A stretch of DNA of 64,000 nucleotides, from the NCBI GenBank assembly GCA_036733965.1, contig DAIMZL010000004.1:1-64000 (forward strand), in the 5' to 3' direction. Positions within the stretch are counted from its first letter, which is position 1; every line of letters begins with the position of its first letter. The translations under genes were made by a program, and so were the position numbers. This DNA is from JAEXOD01 sp937930275 (GTDB lineage: Bacteria > Bacteroidota > Ignavibacteria > Ignavibacteriales > Melioribacteraceae). The notes beneath the pieces were generated by a model. That model was not told the origin of the DNA. It did not search any database and saw only the letters and a program-made list of their open reading frames with translations. This document shows, piece after piece, positions 52,636 through 61,686 of this stretch.

Positions 52636-53373
52636 TTAATACTTTATCTTATATAAAAACAATCCTTTTGCGGGAACGGCTTCGCCGGCAAAAATTCTAT
52701 TTTTAAGTTTTATAATATTTGCAATTCCGTCTTTTTCTTCATTTTGCATACATCGCAAAATAGTCCCTACGGTTGTACGAACCATACCATGTAAATATCT
52801 ATCTGCCTCAATTAAAAACATGGTTTTATTCCCCAGTTTTTTCCACACTGCATTAGTTACCGTACAAAAGTTGTGATTTGTATCGGTATTACGTTTTGAA
52901 AATGATGTATAATCAAAACGACCTATTAATGCTCGGCTTATATTATTAAGTTCTTCTATAGAGTATTCTGAAATTTTAGGATAGTAATATGCAAAATTGT
53001 TGTAAAAAGGATCTTTTTCGGTTAAGAATAGATAGATATAACTTCTACTTTTTGCATCAAAACGAGAATGGAAATTATTATCAACAATCTCAATATTTTT
53101 AATTGCAATATCGTTAGGCAATAAACTATTTAGCGAATACCGAAATTTATTCACATTTTCAATAATATTATCCGTTCTAAAATTAGCTACTTGACCAATT
53201 GCATTTACACCCGTATCGGTTCTTCCGGCACCAATTAAATTTACTTTTTCTTTAAGTAAAATTTCAATTGTGTTAATAATTTTTTCTTGTACCGTAACTG
53301 CATTTTTTTGTTGCTGCCAACCGGCGTATTTGCTACCGTTATAACTAATTGTAAGTTTATAATTGTTATTCAT
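52636..53373 (-). CDS. truA: tRNA pseudouridine synthase A
   Basis: A 245-residue enzyme converting U38-40 of tRNA anticodon arms to pseudouridine. The catalytic Asp53 is in GAGRTDTGV; DAKSRSYIYLF and the C-terminal MVRTTVGTILR are other family motifs. I use the ATG rather than the TTG directly before it. It starts 4 bases after the large GH13 gene stop and has no obvious ribosome site, so it probably depends on translation of that gene. Confidence 0.95.
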   Translation of the reverse strand: MNNNYKLTISYNGSKYAGWQQQKNAVTVQEKIINTIEILLKEKVNLIGAGRTDTGVNAIGQVANFRTDNIIENVNKFRYSLNSLLPNDIAIKNIEIVDNNFHSRFDAKSRSYIYLFLTEKDPFYNNFAYYYPKISEYSIEELNNISRALIGRFDYTSFSKRNTDTNHNFCTVTNAVWKKLGNKTMFLIEADRYLHGMVRTTVGTILRCMQNEEKDGIANIIKLKNRIFAGEAVPAKGLFLYKIKY

Positions 53374-53377
53374 CAAT

Positions 53378-56300
53378 TTACAGCAATAAATCTTTTAACA
53401 ATTCAAATTTGTATTCCGATTTAACCGCAATATTATCAATAAAATATCTTAAGTATCCTACTTTATAAAAAATTTCAATCATCGGGTTAATTTGTTTTAC
53501 TTCTTTAGGTACGGTCTTTTTTACGGAAATTTCGCTTAATCTTGCCTTTGTTGTTTTCTTTTGATAATTAATTATTGAAAGAGTAAAGAACCAATCGTTA
53601 AGCTCTTCAAAGTTTTCTTTACTGTAATACCAAATACCTTCGTAATAATTAACACCAAGATATGCCTTAATAAAATCATCGGCAAATAGTTTTTTTATAA
53701 ACTTTCCTTTAGTTTTGTTTATTACGTCTTTCTCTTTGTTGTTAGATTTTAATGCAATGCAAGACAACTCTTTTTCGGTAAAAGTATATAAATCTTCGTT
53801 ATACTCAAATAGTAAGTTTAATAATGCTATCTCTCTATAAATATCAACATTTCCTCTTCCAAGGCGAGATAGAATAAGTCGTACTGGCATATCAAGTTTT
53901 AGCTTTGTTATATAGTTACTTTTATTTATTTCGCCGGTTTCGTTAAATAATTCTTTTAACAACCTTATTGTAATCCACAATAAAAATATTGTAGCATTTT
54001 CTTTGCTATGTGATTTATTATACAGTAAATAGTATTTTTCAACCTGTTTTCCATAAAATGGTTTATCAGCAGTTTCTATATTACCGAGCATTTTGTTGGT
54101 TTCTTTAATGGCATCAAGTACTAAATCAAATTCAGTCAAAATATTTGTAATTTTAACCGATAGCCCTAAATTTTCTTTTACTTTATTTATAAAATAATAA
54201 AATTTGTTGCGAATAATTTTTGCGTTTTCCTCGTAACTATCCGAACTTGCTTCTATAAATGTATCTACAAATATTCGTGCAAAACGATTTTCAAACATAC
54301 TTGACAAAGCAGTATGAATAGGGGAAAGTTTTAGTTCGGCAATTGCTTCGTCTAAGTTTGTAATACCGCTAAAGCTATATTTGTTAGCCAATTCTTTATA
54401 TAACCCCGAAGTATCATAAACCTCACTAAAATCCAAATAAATTTTGTATTTAAAGGCATTTAACGAAACTTCAAAACCATTATTAAAAAAGTCTTTGCCT
54501 TCTCTTATAAAGTACAAATTACTTATGTGTTCTTTAAAAATATAGTAGTGATTTTCGGTTGTTTTTATACCAAGCGCTTCAAAAATAGTTACCGATTTAA
54601 GATATTTGTTATCACCCGCACCAACAAGTTTTGGTGTACTTGTGTAAATTTTGCCGGCAGTATCTTTAAACCTATTATTATAGAATACTAAAGCTTTTTC
54701 ACCGAATGCCATATTTGTATAAGCAAAAACGTCTTCGTTAACATAACCGAATTCATCAATAAAATCAAAAAACCAAAAATTATGCACATGAGCAAATAAA
54801 TAGCGCTTTTTCATTAACGGGAATAATTCTCTCTCGTGTCGCTCAATTAAGTAACCATTGGGGGATTCGTTATAATATGCTCGTTTATATTCCATTCCAT
54901 ATTTTTCGGTAAAACCTTCAACTTGTCCGTGACCAAACATCGGTAAACCGGGAAGAGTTAGCATTAATGTGGCAACTCCGAAATATTTATCGTCAAAACC
55001 GAATTGTTTTATTGCTGTTTCTTCATCGGGATTGCTCATAAAATTTACGTAACGTTTTAATATCTCGGGTTCAAATTCCAGTGTGTTAGTAATTAAATCG
55101 CGGTATTTGTCATTTTCTTCTTTCATAAGCATGTGCATAAAAGCCGAATTATAAACTCTATGCATTCCTAAAGTTCTTACAAAATATCCTTCAAGAAGCC
55201 AAAATGCTTCGGCAAGTAACAAAGTATCCGGCATTTCGCTATTAATCCTATCCACAACTTCACGCCAAAATTCAATGGGGAATAAATCATCAAATTGTTC
55301 GCGTGTTAAAGCATAATCGGTTCTTGTCGGAATATCGCCGCCGCGTCCGGGTTGAGGATACCATAATCGAGAAAAATGTTTTTTTGTTAATGTCATGGCA
55401 GCATCAAAACGGATGATTGAGAATTTACGTGCAACAGAAAATATTTGGTCAATAACTGCTTGACGTACTTCATGTTTAAGCATGTCTAATTGTGCCGTAT
55501 CATTCCAAGGCATATTTGTACCGTCATTTCCGTGATAAATATATCTTGTATCACCGCTTCGCTTATCAACTCTTTTAAATACAACGGCTGCATCGGATTT
55601 GTTAAAATAACCGTCTTCGATGTGTAACTCTATATCCGGATTATCGGAAAGGTTAGGACCGTTAAACTTATAATTAGGGTAGGGTAAATCTCTTCTTTGT
55701 ATAAAATAATCGGGTTTTTCTATTATCCATTTTGAAAATATTCCTGTATGGTTGGGCACCATGTCGCTGGCAAGTCTAATACCCCGTTGCTTAGCACGAT
55801 AATTTAAGTTTTCGTAAGCACTTTCACCGCCTAAATCGTTAGCAATTGTATAATCGTACAACGAGTACGCCGATGAAATTGCATCTGGGTTTCCCATTAT
55901 ATGTTTTATTTGTTTTGAGGCGCTGCTTCTTTCCCAAATGCCAATTAGCCATAATCCGGTAAAATTCCATCTTGCAAGTTGGTCTAATTCGCTATCCGGT
56001 ATCTCATCTAATCTGCTTATTTTTCTATTGTATTTTTTAGAAAGCTGATCTAACCAAACGTAAGTATTTTTTGCTAATATTACTATTTGCGGCATCCAAT
56101 CCAAATCTTTTGTGAACTTCTCCGGTTCTTCGTAATCTTGCAAACTTTCTTTTCCGTAGCTGTATAAAGATTTGCCAATAAAAACTGTATCATCAATATT
56201 ATCACCCAATTTATATTTAGGTACAACTGTTGGTGCACCGCCTCCGCCTCCGCCCATAAATGTCGGAGGTAAAATTTCTTCTCTTTTTAAATCGAATGTT

Positions 56301-57067
56301 AATAGAATTTTATTTGCAAATTTCTCTTCTATTAAAACTTGCCATTTTGTTTTAATAAACTCCAATTGAGCTTCAATATTTTCGGGATTGTTCAATATCG
56401 GAGTTTTTAGCATAGTTATAATATCTTGATTTTCCGGACCAAAAGGTTTTTCTTTCTTAAAAAAATCTTCTAAAAGTAATATTGTTTTATTGTATAGCTC
56501 TTTGTTATAAAAATAATTTTCGTCAAATAATTCGGAAATTTCTTTGTTTGCAGGATTAAAGTTTGCAAAATACAACATTATTATTTCTTCAACTGACGTT
56601 TCAATATTCGGTTTATTTCCGGAAAATGAATTTAAGTATTCAAAAATACTCGCTTTCCCTTTATAAACGTCCAAAGGAGGGAAAAGGGAATTAAATTCAA
56701 ACAATATTTTTCTAAAATTATCTTCGCCAAGTTTTGCGTTTAAAAAAATTGTCGCTCTGTTAAAAACTCCGGGGTTTTCTTTATCTTCGTATTCACGTAT
56801 TATAAAATGAAATATTTCGTCTAATAATCCGGCACTATAAATTTGGCTTACTTTAACTTTTTTCTCATCCGGACGTTTTTCGTTAAATGAATTAGTAAAT
56901 TTACGAACTGCTGCATTATTTGCAAATACTACATTTCCTGAAATAGAGAAAAAAGAATCATCAAAATTATACTTTTGCCGACTCTGCTTTGATACGTGGA
57001 ATTCATAAGTAGCAAATCCCTTCATATTTGATTTTATTTCAGCCGAAATTTTCTTTTTCAGAGCCAT
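53378..57067 (-). CDS. Large GH13-family (alpha-amylase superfamily) protein
   Basis: A 1229-residue protein, about twice the usual size. Residues 1-270 form an extra N-terminal part with no family I recognise, ending in a six-glycine run (272-277). The (beta/alpha)8 barrel covers about 300-800. Conserved regions are SDMVPNHTG (Asp435), IIRFDAAMTL with nucleophile Asp555, LLLAEAFWL with acid/base Glu620, and SNPDEETA with Asp681. The His before the last Asp in most GH13 enzymes is Pro here. About 430 more residues follow the barrel. There is no signal peptide, so it should be cytoplasmic and act on glycogen or a maltodextrin-like substrate; specificity is unknown. Confidence 0.85.
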   Translation of the reverse strand: MALKKKISAEIKSNMKGFATYEFHVSKQSRQKYNFDDSFFSISGNVVFANNAAVRKFTNSFNEKRPDEKKVKVSQIYSAGLLDEIFHFIIREYEDKENPGVFNRATIFLNAKLGEDNFRKILFEFNSLFPPLDVYKGKASIFEYLNSFSGNKPNIETSVEEIIMLYFANFNPANKEISELFDENYFYNKELYNKTILLLEDFFKKEKPFGPENQDIITMLKTPILNNPENIEAQLEFIKTKWQVLIEEKFANKILLTFDLKREEILPPTFMGGGGGGAPTVVPKYKLGDNIDDTVFIGKSLYSYGKESLQDYEEPEKFTKDLDWMPQIVILAKNTYVWLDQLSKKYNRKISRLDEIPDSELDQLARWNFTGLWLIGIWERSSASKQIKHIMGNPDAISSAYSLYDYTIANDLGGESAYENLNYRAKQRGIRLASDMVPNHTGIFSKWIIEKPDYFIQRRDLPYPNYKFNGPNLSDNPDIELHIEDGYFNKSDAAVVFKRVDKRSGDTRYIYHGNDGTNMPWNDTAQLDMLKHEVRQAVIDQIFSVARKFSIIRFDAAMTLTKKHFSRLWYPQPGRGGDIPTRTDYALTREQFDDLFPIEFWREVVDRINSEMPDTLLLAEAFWLLEGYFVRTLGMHRVYNSAFMHMLMKEENDKYRDLITNTLEFEPEILKRYVNFMSNPDEETAIKQFGFDDKYFGVATLMLTLPGLPMFGHGQVEGFTEKYGMEYKRAYYNESPNGYLIERHERELFPLMKKRYLFAHVHNFWFFDFIDEFGYVNEDVFAYTNMAFGEKALVFYNNRFKDTAGKIYTSTPKLVGAGDNKYLKSVTIFEALGIKTTENHYYIFKEHISNLYFIREGKDFFNNGFEVSLNAFKYKIYLDFSEVYDTSGLYKELANKYSFSGITNLDEAIAELKLSPIHTALSSMFENRFARIFVDTFIEASSDSYEENAKIIRNKFYYFINKVKENLGLSVKITNILTEFDLVLDAIKETNKMLGNIETADKPFYGKQVEKYYLLYNKSHSKENATIFLLWITIRLLKELFNETGEINKSNYITKLKLDMPVRLILSRLGRGNVDIYREIALLNLLFEYNEDLYTFTEKELSCIALKSNNKEKDVINKTKGKFIKKLFADDFIKAYLGVNYYEGIWYYSKENFEELNDWFFTLSIINYQKKTTKARLSEISVKKTVPKEVKQINPMIEIFYKVGYLRYFIDNIAVKSEYKFELLKDLLL

Positions 57068-57107
57068 TTTTATCTCCTATTGTGCAAATAAAATAATATA
57101 CAATCTA

Positions 57108-57115
57108 CAAATATA
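57108..57115 (-). promoter_or_regulatory. Possible -7 element for the GH13 gene
   Basis: On the minus strand the bases read TATATTTG, 41 bases before the GH13 start, matching the other promoter boxes here. No TTG lies at the expected 20 bases, so it is weak evidence. It lies in the 161-base gap after holA, the only break in this minus-strand series. Confidence 0.35.
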
Positions 57116-57228
57116 ATTAAATGTTTTATTTATTGCTTATATAATAGTTGTAATAAAATTGTTAAAATTTGTAATATTTATAATATCTTAAAAGAAGAAA
57201 TGAGAAGGTAAAAAACTATGAAGATTTG

Positions 57229-58257
57229 TTAACTAAATAATTCACCTACAAGGCGAGTAAAAATTACTTTTTGGTCAAGGTTAGTCGATTTAACGGCTAA
57301 ATCTGCTGAAAGAAGAGCATTTATAGCTTTTTGTATTTTTTGTTCACTACGGAAATTTATGGCTTTAAGGCAACTTTTATAAAAATATTCGGAAGTATCA
57401 GCTTTGGCAGCTGCTTCTTTAGGCGAAAAATCTTTTTTTACAAGTTCAATGCTTTGCATTATTGTTATAAAATACTTGTTCAAAGTAGCAAGTAACATTA
57501 ATAAATGATTACCGTTATGCATTAAGTTATATCCAATTAATAACACTTTTTCTTTTTGACCGGAACTAATTGCATCTAATAAATTAAAAATAGTGTACTC
57601 TTTTGTATTTGAAGCTAAAGAATTAATTAAATCAATACTGATTTTTTTGTTTTCGCCAAGGTAATCAAAAAACTTTTTAATTTCTTGTTCAAGTCTATTT
57701 TTGTTTTCGCCGACAATATCAACAAGAGCGATTGCTTCATCGTAATCAATAGATAAATTATTTTTTTTGACTTCTTTAATTACCCAATTAATTAGATCAG
57801 TTCCTCGCATCTCTCTTGCTTCAAATGCCCACCCCTCGGAAGCTATTGTTTTATAAGGCTCTGTATTTAGAGAACTTATTTTATCGTTATAAGTAATTAC
57901 CAAGTAAGTAAATTCGGATGGATTTGATACATATTCGGTTAAAACTTTTTTATCGGCTGCATTTTCAAGATTTTTTAAAACCACTAATTTATAATCACCG
58001 CTAAAAGGGTATGTTAAAGCCGAAGCTATATATCTATCTATTTCTTCTTTTTTATCTATTCTTACAATTTCTTTATCAAAATCGGAATTTATTAGCGGAC
58101 TTAAAGCTTGAATAACGTCATCAGCCGCTTTTTCAATTTCGTAAGAATCGGCTCCAAAGATAAAATAGACAGGTAAATAAGAACTGTCGGATAAGTGTTC
58201 ATATATTTGGGATATATGAAATGCTTCGGCTTTTACGAAAGTACCCTTTTGTTTCAT
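57229..58257 (-). CDS. holA: DNA polymerase III subunit delta
   Basis: A 342-residue clamp-loader delta subunit: YFIFGADSYEIEKAADDVIQ near the N-terminus, then FSGDYKLVVLKNLENAADKK and EMRGTDLINWVIKEVKK. The Glu-Ile-rich helical C-terminal domain follows (NLLDAISSGQKEKVLLIGYNLM, then YFYKSCLKAINFRSEQKI). It opens the beta clamp. Its start codon directly follows the stop of the cyclophilin gene with no base between them. The length is family-typical. Confidence 0.9.
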   Translation of the reverse strand: MKQKGTFVKAEAFHISQIYEHLSDSSYLPVYFIFGADSYEIEKAADDVIQALSPLINSDFDKEIVRIDKKEEIDRYIASALTYPFSGDYKLVVLKNLENAADKKVLTEYVSNPSEFTYLVITYNDKISSLNTEPYKTIASEGWAFEAREMRGTDLINWVIKEVKKNNLSIDYDEAIALVDIVGENKNRLEQEIKKFFDYLGENKKISIDLINSLASNTKEYTIFNLLDAISSGQKEKVLLIGYNLMHNGNHLLMLLATLNKYFITIMQSIELVKKDFSPKEAAAKADTSEYFYKSCLKAINFRSEQKIQKAINALLSADLAVKSTNLDQKVIFTRLVGELFS

Positions 58258-58881
58258 TTATTTTATTACTTTTTTAATGTTGATTTTATTTATAACTACA
58301 TCAACAAAAGGTTTATTTCTATCAGGACTAACAGCTACTTTTCCGATAGCTTGAACTACTTCAAAACCTTTTATAACTTCGCCAAAAATAGTGTGTCTAT
58401 CATTTAAGTGCGGTGTAGGAACAAGTGTAATAAAAAATTGACTGCCGTTTGTGTTTGGACCACGATTAGCCATTGCCAACAATCCCGGTCTATCGTATCT
58501 TAATGAAGGGTCAAATTCATCTTCAAATGTTTCGCCGTAAATACTGCGTCCTCCCATTCCTGTACCTGTAGGGTCACCGCCTTGTATCATAAATCTATCT
58601 ATTACTCTATGGAAAATAACTCCGTTATAGTAATCTGAAGTTGAAAGACCAACAAAATTTTTAACTGTTTTTGGTGCTAATTTGTGGAATAATTCTATTT
58701 CTATTGTTCCCATAACGGTTTCCATTTCAGCTACCAAAACCTCGTTCTCTTTTAAATCCATAAGTGAATCCAATTTAACCTCATCTATTTTTATTTGAAT
58801 ATTATTAGTGTCAATTTCATTCTGTGCGTTAATAACAGTTGTTAAAAAACAAAAAAGTATAAATAATGAATATTTTAGCAT
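58258..58881 (-). CDS. Exported peptidyl-prolyl cis-trans isomerase, cyclophilin type
   Basis: A 207-residue cyclophilin with a signal peptide in residues 1-19 (ends VINAQ). The isomerase core is FHRVIDRFMIQGGDPTGTGMGG, then LLAMANRGPNTNGSQFFITL and LNDRHTIFGEVIKGFEVVQAI, with the active-site Arg, Gln and Phe present. It should fold exported proteins in the periplasm. It is coupled to holA and lies 19 bases after uppP. Confidence 0.94.
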   Translation of the reverse strand: MLKYSLFILFCFLTTVINAQNEIDTNNIQIKIDEVKLDSLMDLKENEVLVAEMETVMGTIEIELFHKLAPKTVKNFVGLSTSDYYNGVIFHRVIDRFMIQGGDPTGTGMGGRSIYGETFEDEFDPSLRYDRPGLLAMANRGPNTNGSQFFITLVPTPHLNDRHTIFGEVIKGFEVVQAIGKVAVSPDRNKPFVDVVINKINIKKVIK

Positions 58882-58900
58882 AACAACCTCTACCTTTAAT

Positions 58901-59749
58901 TTATGGATTTATAATGTTTAAATACAAAAATAATAAAATAATAAGTCCAATAGCAATACGGTAAAATACGAAAACATAAGTAGAATTCTTTTTAAGGAAG
59001 TTGATTAAAAATGCTATTGCAAAGTATCCGCTAATTGCAGAAACAATAGTTGCAATACCGAGTGTAAGAAAACCGGAGTGGTCTAAATTTTTATACTCGT
59101 GGTAAAATTCTAATAATCCGCTTCCTAAAACTGCCGGAACGCTTAATAAAAATGAAAAACGAGCAGCCGTTTCTCTTTTTAGCCCTAAAAACAATCCTGC
59201 CGTAATAGTTGTTCCGCTTCTTGATGAACCCGGAATTAAAGCTAAGGCTTGGGCAAAACCAATTAATACAGCATCAAGCCAAGTAATTTTTTCAATTCCT
59301 CTGGCAAATTTACCAAATTTTTCGGCACCCGCTAAAATAATACCCAATACAATTAAAGATGTTGCAATTACGTAAAGATTTTTAGTGAAATGTCCTTCTA
59401 TAAAATCTTTAAACCCTAAACCAATAATAACAACGGGAATGCTACCTAAAATGATAAACCAACCAAGTTTAGAATCCAAAGACTGATTAGAAAAAGATTT
59501 AGGTTTTATCAAATTATCTTTAATAAAACCAATAAAGATGCGGTATAAATCTTTCCAAAAATAAATTAATACTGCAGCCATTGTCCCTAATTGAATAACT
59601 GCCATAAAAGCAGTCCAGCTTTCGGGGTCCTTATCGCTAATTACTCCCATTAATTTGCCTGCAAGGGTTAAATGACCTGTGCTACTGATGGGTAAAAACT
59701 CGGTTAACCCTTGTATAACTCCTAAAACAATTGCTTCGATTAAATTCAA
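58901..59749 (-). CDS. uppP: Undecaprenyl-diphosphatase
   Basis: A 282-residue, multi-helix enzyme removing a phosphate from undecaprenyl diphosphate to recycle the cell-wall lipid carrier. The catalytic motifs are Glu17 in TEFLPISSTGH (16-26) and PGSSRSG (173-179) with Arg177. All eight or so helices are present. It lies between a beta-barrel gene and the cyclophilin gene. Confidence 0.97.
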   Translation of the reverse strand: MNLIEAIVLGVIQGLTEFLPISSTGHLTLAGKLMGVISDKDPESWTAFMAVIQLGTMAAVLIYFWKDLYRIFIGFIKDNLIKPKSFSNQSLDSKLGWFIILGSIPVVIIGLGFKDFIEGHFTKNLYVIATSLIVLGIILAGAEKFGKFARGIEKITWLDAVLIGFAQALALIPGSSRSGTTITAGLFLGLKRETAARFSFLLSVPAVLGSGLLEFYHEYKNLDHSGFLTLGIATIVSAISGYFAIAFLINFLKKNSTYVFVFYRIAIGLIILLFLYLNIINP

Positions 59750-59758
59750 TGGTAACTC

Positions 59759-60400
59759 CTAAAATAAGTAAGTAATTCCTAATTTCACGGCAAAAGTAAC
59801 TCCGTTTAAAGTAACTTCGGTTTTATTAATTGAATCATATAATTTTTTTTCGCCTTCAGGATTTCCTGAAATATCGTATCTAAAATCTACTGCGATATTT
59901 GCATACATATCTTCACTTAAAAGAGTATTCCCCGATGCGCGCAATACAAATCCAAAGCCGGTTGATTTGTAATTTGACGAATGTTGTAAATTAGGCATCT
60001 TTTCGTCTAAAGAAACAAACCTTGGACCAATACCTCCTCCGAATTTGAATTGATATCCTTCACCGCCTACTAAATAATAAGCCAGTAATGAAGGTTTAAT
60101 ATGCAAGTAAGATATATCGTAGTTTCCTACATACGACGCCGTATTAAACGAATAAATAACGTTTGAGTAGTCAATTGCAAAACCTAATTTGGCATTTAAG
60201 TTATATCCCAACTCTCCGTAAAACTCAACCGCACCGTTAAAATCTGCAATTCGGTTTCCGGGCGGGGCAAAATTAGTATTTACATATTCGGTAAAAATAG
60301 GAGAGTTTATGACATTAAAGCCCATTCCTGCCGAAACTTCTATTTGCCCATACATTCTTGAAGTAAAAACAATTAATAAAATTAAAATTACTTTTTTCAT
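59759..60400 (-). CDS. Outer-membrane beta-barrel protein
   Basis: A 213-residue exported protein: signal peptide to about residue 19, then alternating strands (IEVSAGMGFNVINSP, GELGYNLNAKLGFAIDYSN, YQFKFGGGIGPRFV, FGFVLRASGN) and a final strand ending AVKLGITYLF with the C-terminal Phe that barrel-assembly machinery recognises. No named family. Its ATG overlaps the stop of the flippase gene (ATGA), so translation is coupled. Confidence 0.8.
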   Translation of the reverse strand: MKKVILILLIVFTSRMYGQIEVSAGMGFNVINSPIFTEYVNTNFAPPGNRIADFNGAVEFYGELGYNLNAKLGFAIDYSNVIYSFNTASYVGNYDISYLHIKPSLLAYYLVGGEGYQFKFGGGIGPRFVSLDEKMPNLQHSSNYKSTGFGFVLRASGNTLLSEDMYANIAVDFRYDISGNPEGEKKLYDSINKTEVTLNGVTFAVKLGITYLF

Positions 60401-61452
60401 TTACTATCTCTACTTGATTTAAGTACCGAAATAAAATCTTCGGTATTTCCGCCTTCATTTTTTTGGCGTAGATTAATATAAAAAAAGAAAAATAATGCAA
60501 ACCCGATAAATACAATGTATGAAATAAAATGAGTAAGTATTGCATATGCAGCTGCGGCTTCTTTACCAAAAGTAAAAAGTTCTACTAATATAAAAATCGA
60601 AATTGCATGATATGAGCCGGTCCCTCCCGGAGTGGGAATAATAACACCAAAAGAACTTAATGCGGAAATTACCCAAGCCATGGCAAAAGTAATCTCCTTT
60701 GTTTCGTTAAAATTAAACATTAACAACCCAACCTGAGTAGTATAAGCATATAGAAATATAATAATGAAGGATAATATAGTTGTATAAATCCAATTTTTAT
60801 ATCCTTTTATACTTGCAATGCCGGCTAAAAGAGTATGGAAAATATAATCTGTTTTATTTGCTATTTTTGGAGAGATAAAACTTAATTTTTGTATAAATTT
60901 TTCGGATACTTCTTTTTTCCATACACTAAATACAATTATAAAAAGAATAAATATAAAAGAAAATACCAATGCAAATACAATTGTTGATTTTAACCAAATT
61001 ACGTCCTTAAAAAGGTCCCCCTGATATAAAAATAAACTTGCTATTACTGTAAAAACAAGCATAATAACGTCAATAACTCGTTCTATAATAATTGTCCCCA
61101 ACATTGAAGAACGTGATATTCCTTCCCATTTACCAATAAATAATCCTCTATAGACCTCACCTAAGCGAGGTATTACGCAATTAACACCGTAGCCAATCAT
61201 TGTGGCGCCAAAAAAATTAACGGTTTTAGAGTTTTCTTTTATTGATTTGGTCATTATTTGCCATCTTAACGAGCGTAAAAAGTGCGAGCTAATAAATAAT
61301 ACAAAAAATAAAATCACATATCCGATATTTGCATTATAAATTAGGTTTATTGATTCTTTTATGTTAATACCCTTTAATGCAAAGTAGAGGAATAAAATCA
61401 TCAATAAAAAGGGGAATATTAATCCAATATATTTTTTTGCGTACTTTTTAAT
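60397..61452 (-). CDS. Flippase-like/LPG-synthase-type integral membrane protein, probable ATT start
   Basis: A protein of about 351 residues with eight or so membrane helices of the UPF0104/lysylphosphatidylglycerol synthase membrane family: FISSHFLRSLRWQIM, NCVIPRLGEVYRG, and IPTPGGTGSYHAISIFILVELF. The first conventional start (TTG 61404 or ATG 61401) lies inside the first helix. Reading further, a basic N-terminus (KKYAKKYIGLIFPFLL) begins at ATT 61450-61452. A GGAG ribosome site lies eight bases before it and an in-frame stop two codons earlier. I therefore propose the ATT start. It probably moves or modifies a lipid; the substrate is unknown. Confidence 0.8.
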   Translation of the reverse strand: MKKYAKKYIGLIFPFLLMILFLYFALKGINIKESINLIYNANIGYVILFFVLFISSHFLRSLRWQIMTKSIKENSKTVNFFGATMIGYGVNCVIPRLGEVYRGLFIGKWEGISRSSMLGTIIIERVIDVIMLVFTVIASLFLYQGDLFKDVIWLKSTIVFALVFSFIFILFIIVFSVWKKEVSEKFIQKLSFISPKIANKTDYIFHTLLAGIASIKGYKNWIYTTILSFIIIFLYAYTTQVGLLMFNFNETKEITFAMAWVISALSSFGVIIPTPGGTGSYHAISIFILVELFTFGKEAAAAYAILTHFISYIVFIGFALFFFFYINLRQKNEGGNTEDFISVLKSSRDSK

Positions 61453-61639
61453 AAGTTATTCTCCAAATAAAAAAATATAAAACTTTAAAATACGAAAAAA
61501 AATAGAATAAACTGCACAAATAATATAGGTGAATCCCTTTTTAATAAATAAAAAGAATGGTTTTACAGAATCAATCATACTTCTATTAATGCAATAATTA
61601 TTTGTAACCTTAATAATTTGTTATAAAAATAATGTAAAA

Positions 61640-61669
61640 TTGATTAACTTTAAAGCTTAAATATTTTTT
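61640..61669 (+). promoter_or_regulatory. Possible promoter for dxr
   Basis: TTG at 61640-61642 and TATTTTTT at 61662-61669 are separated by 19 bases, close to the geometry of the better sites. It is in the 234-base divergent gap between the flippase gene and dxr, 17 bases before the dxr ATG, which is rather close. The rest of the gap is AT-rich and holds no other clear element. Confidence 0.3.
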
Positions 61670-61686
61670 TTCACGGCGTTAATAAT

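Noticed and set aside
60315..60569. 84-codon minus-strand ORF across the flippase/beta-barrel junction
   Set aside because: It is out of frame with both well-supported genes and resembles neither.
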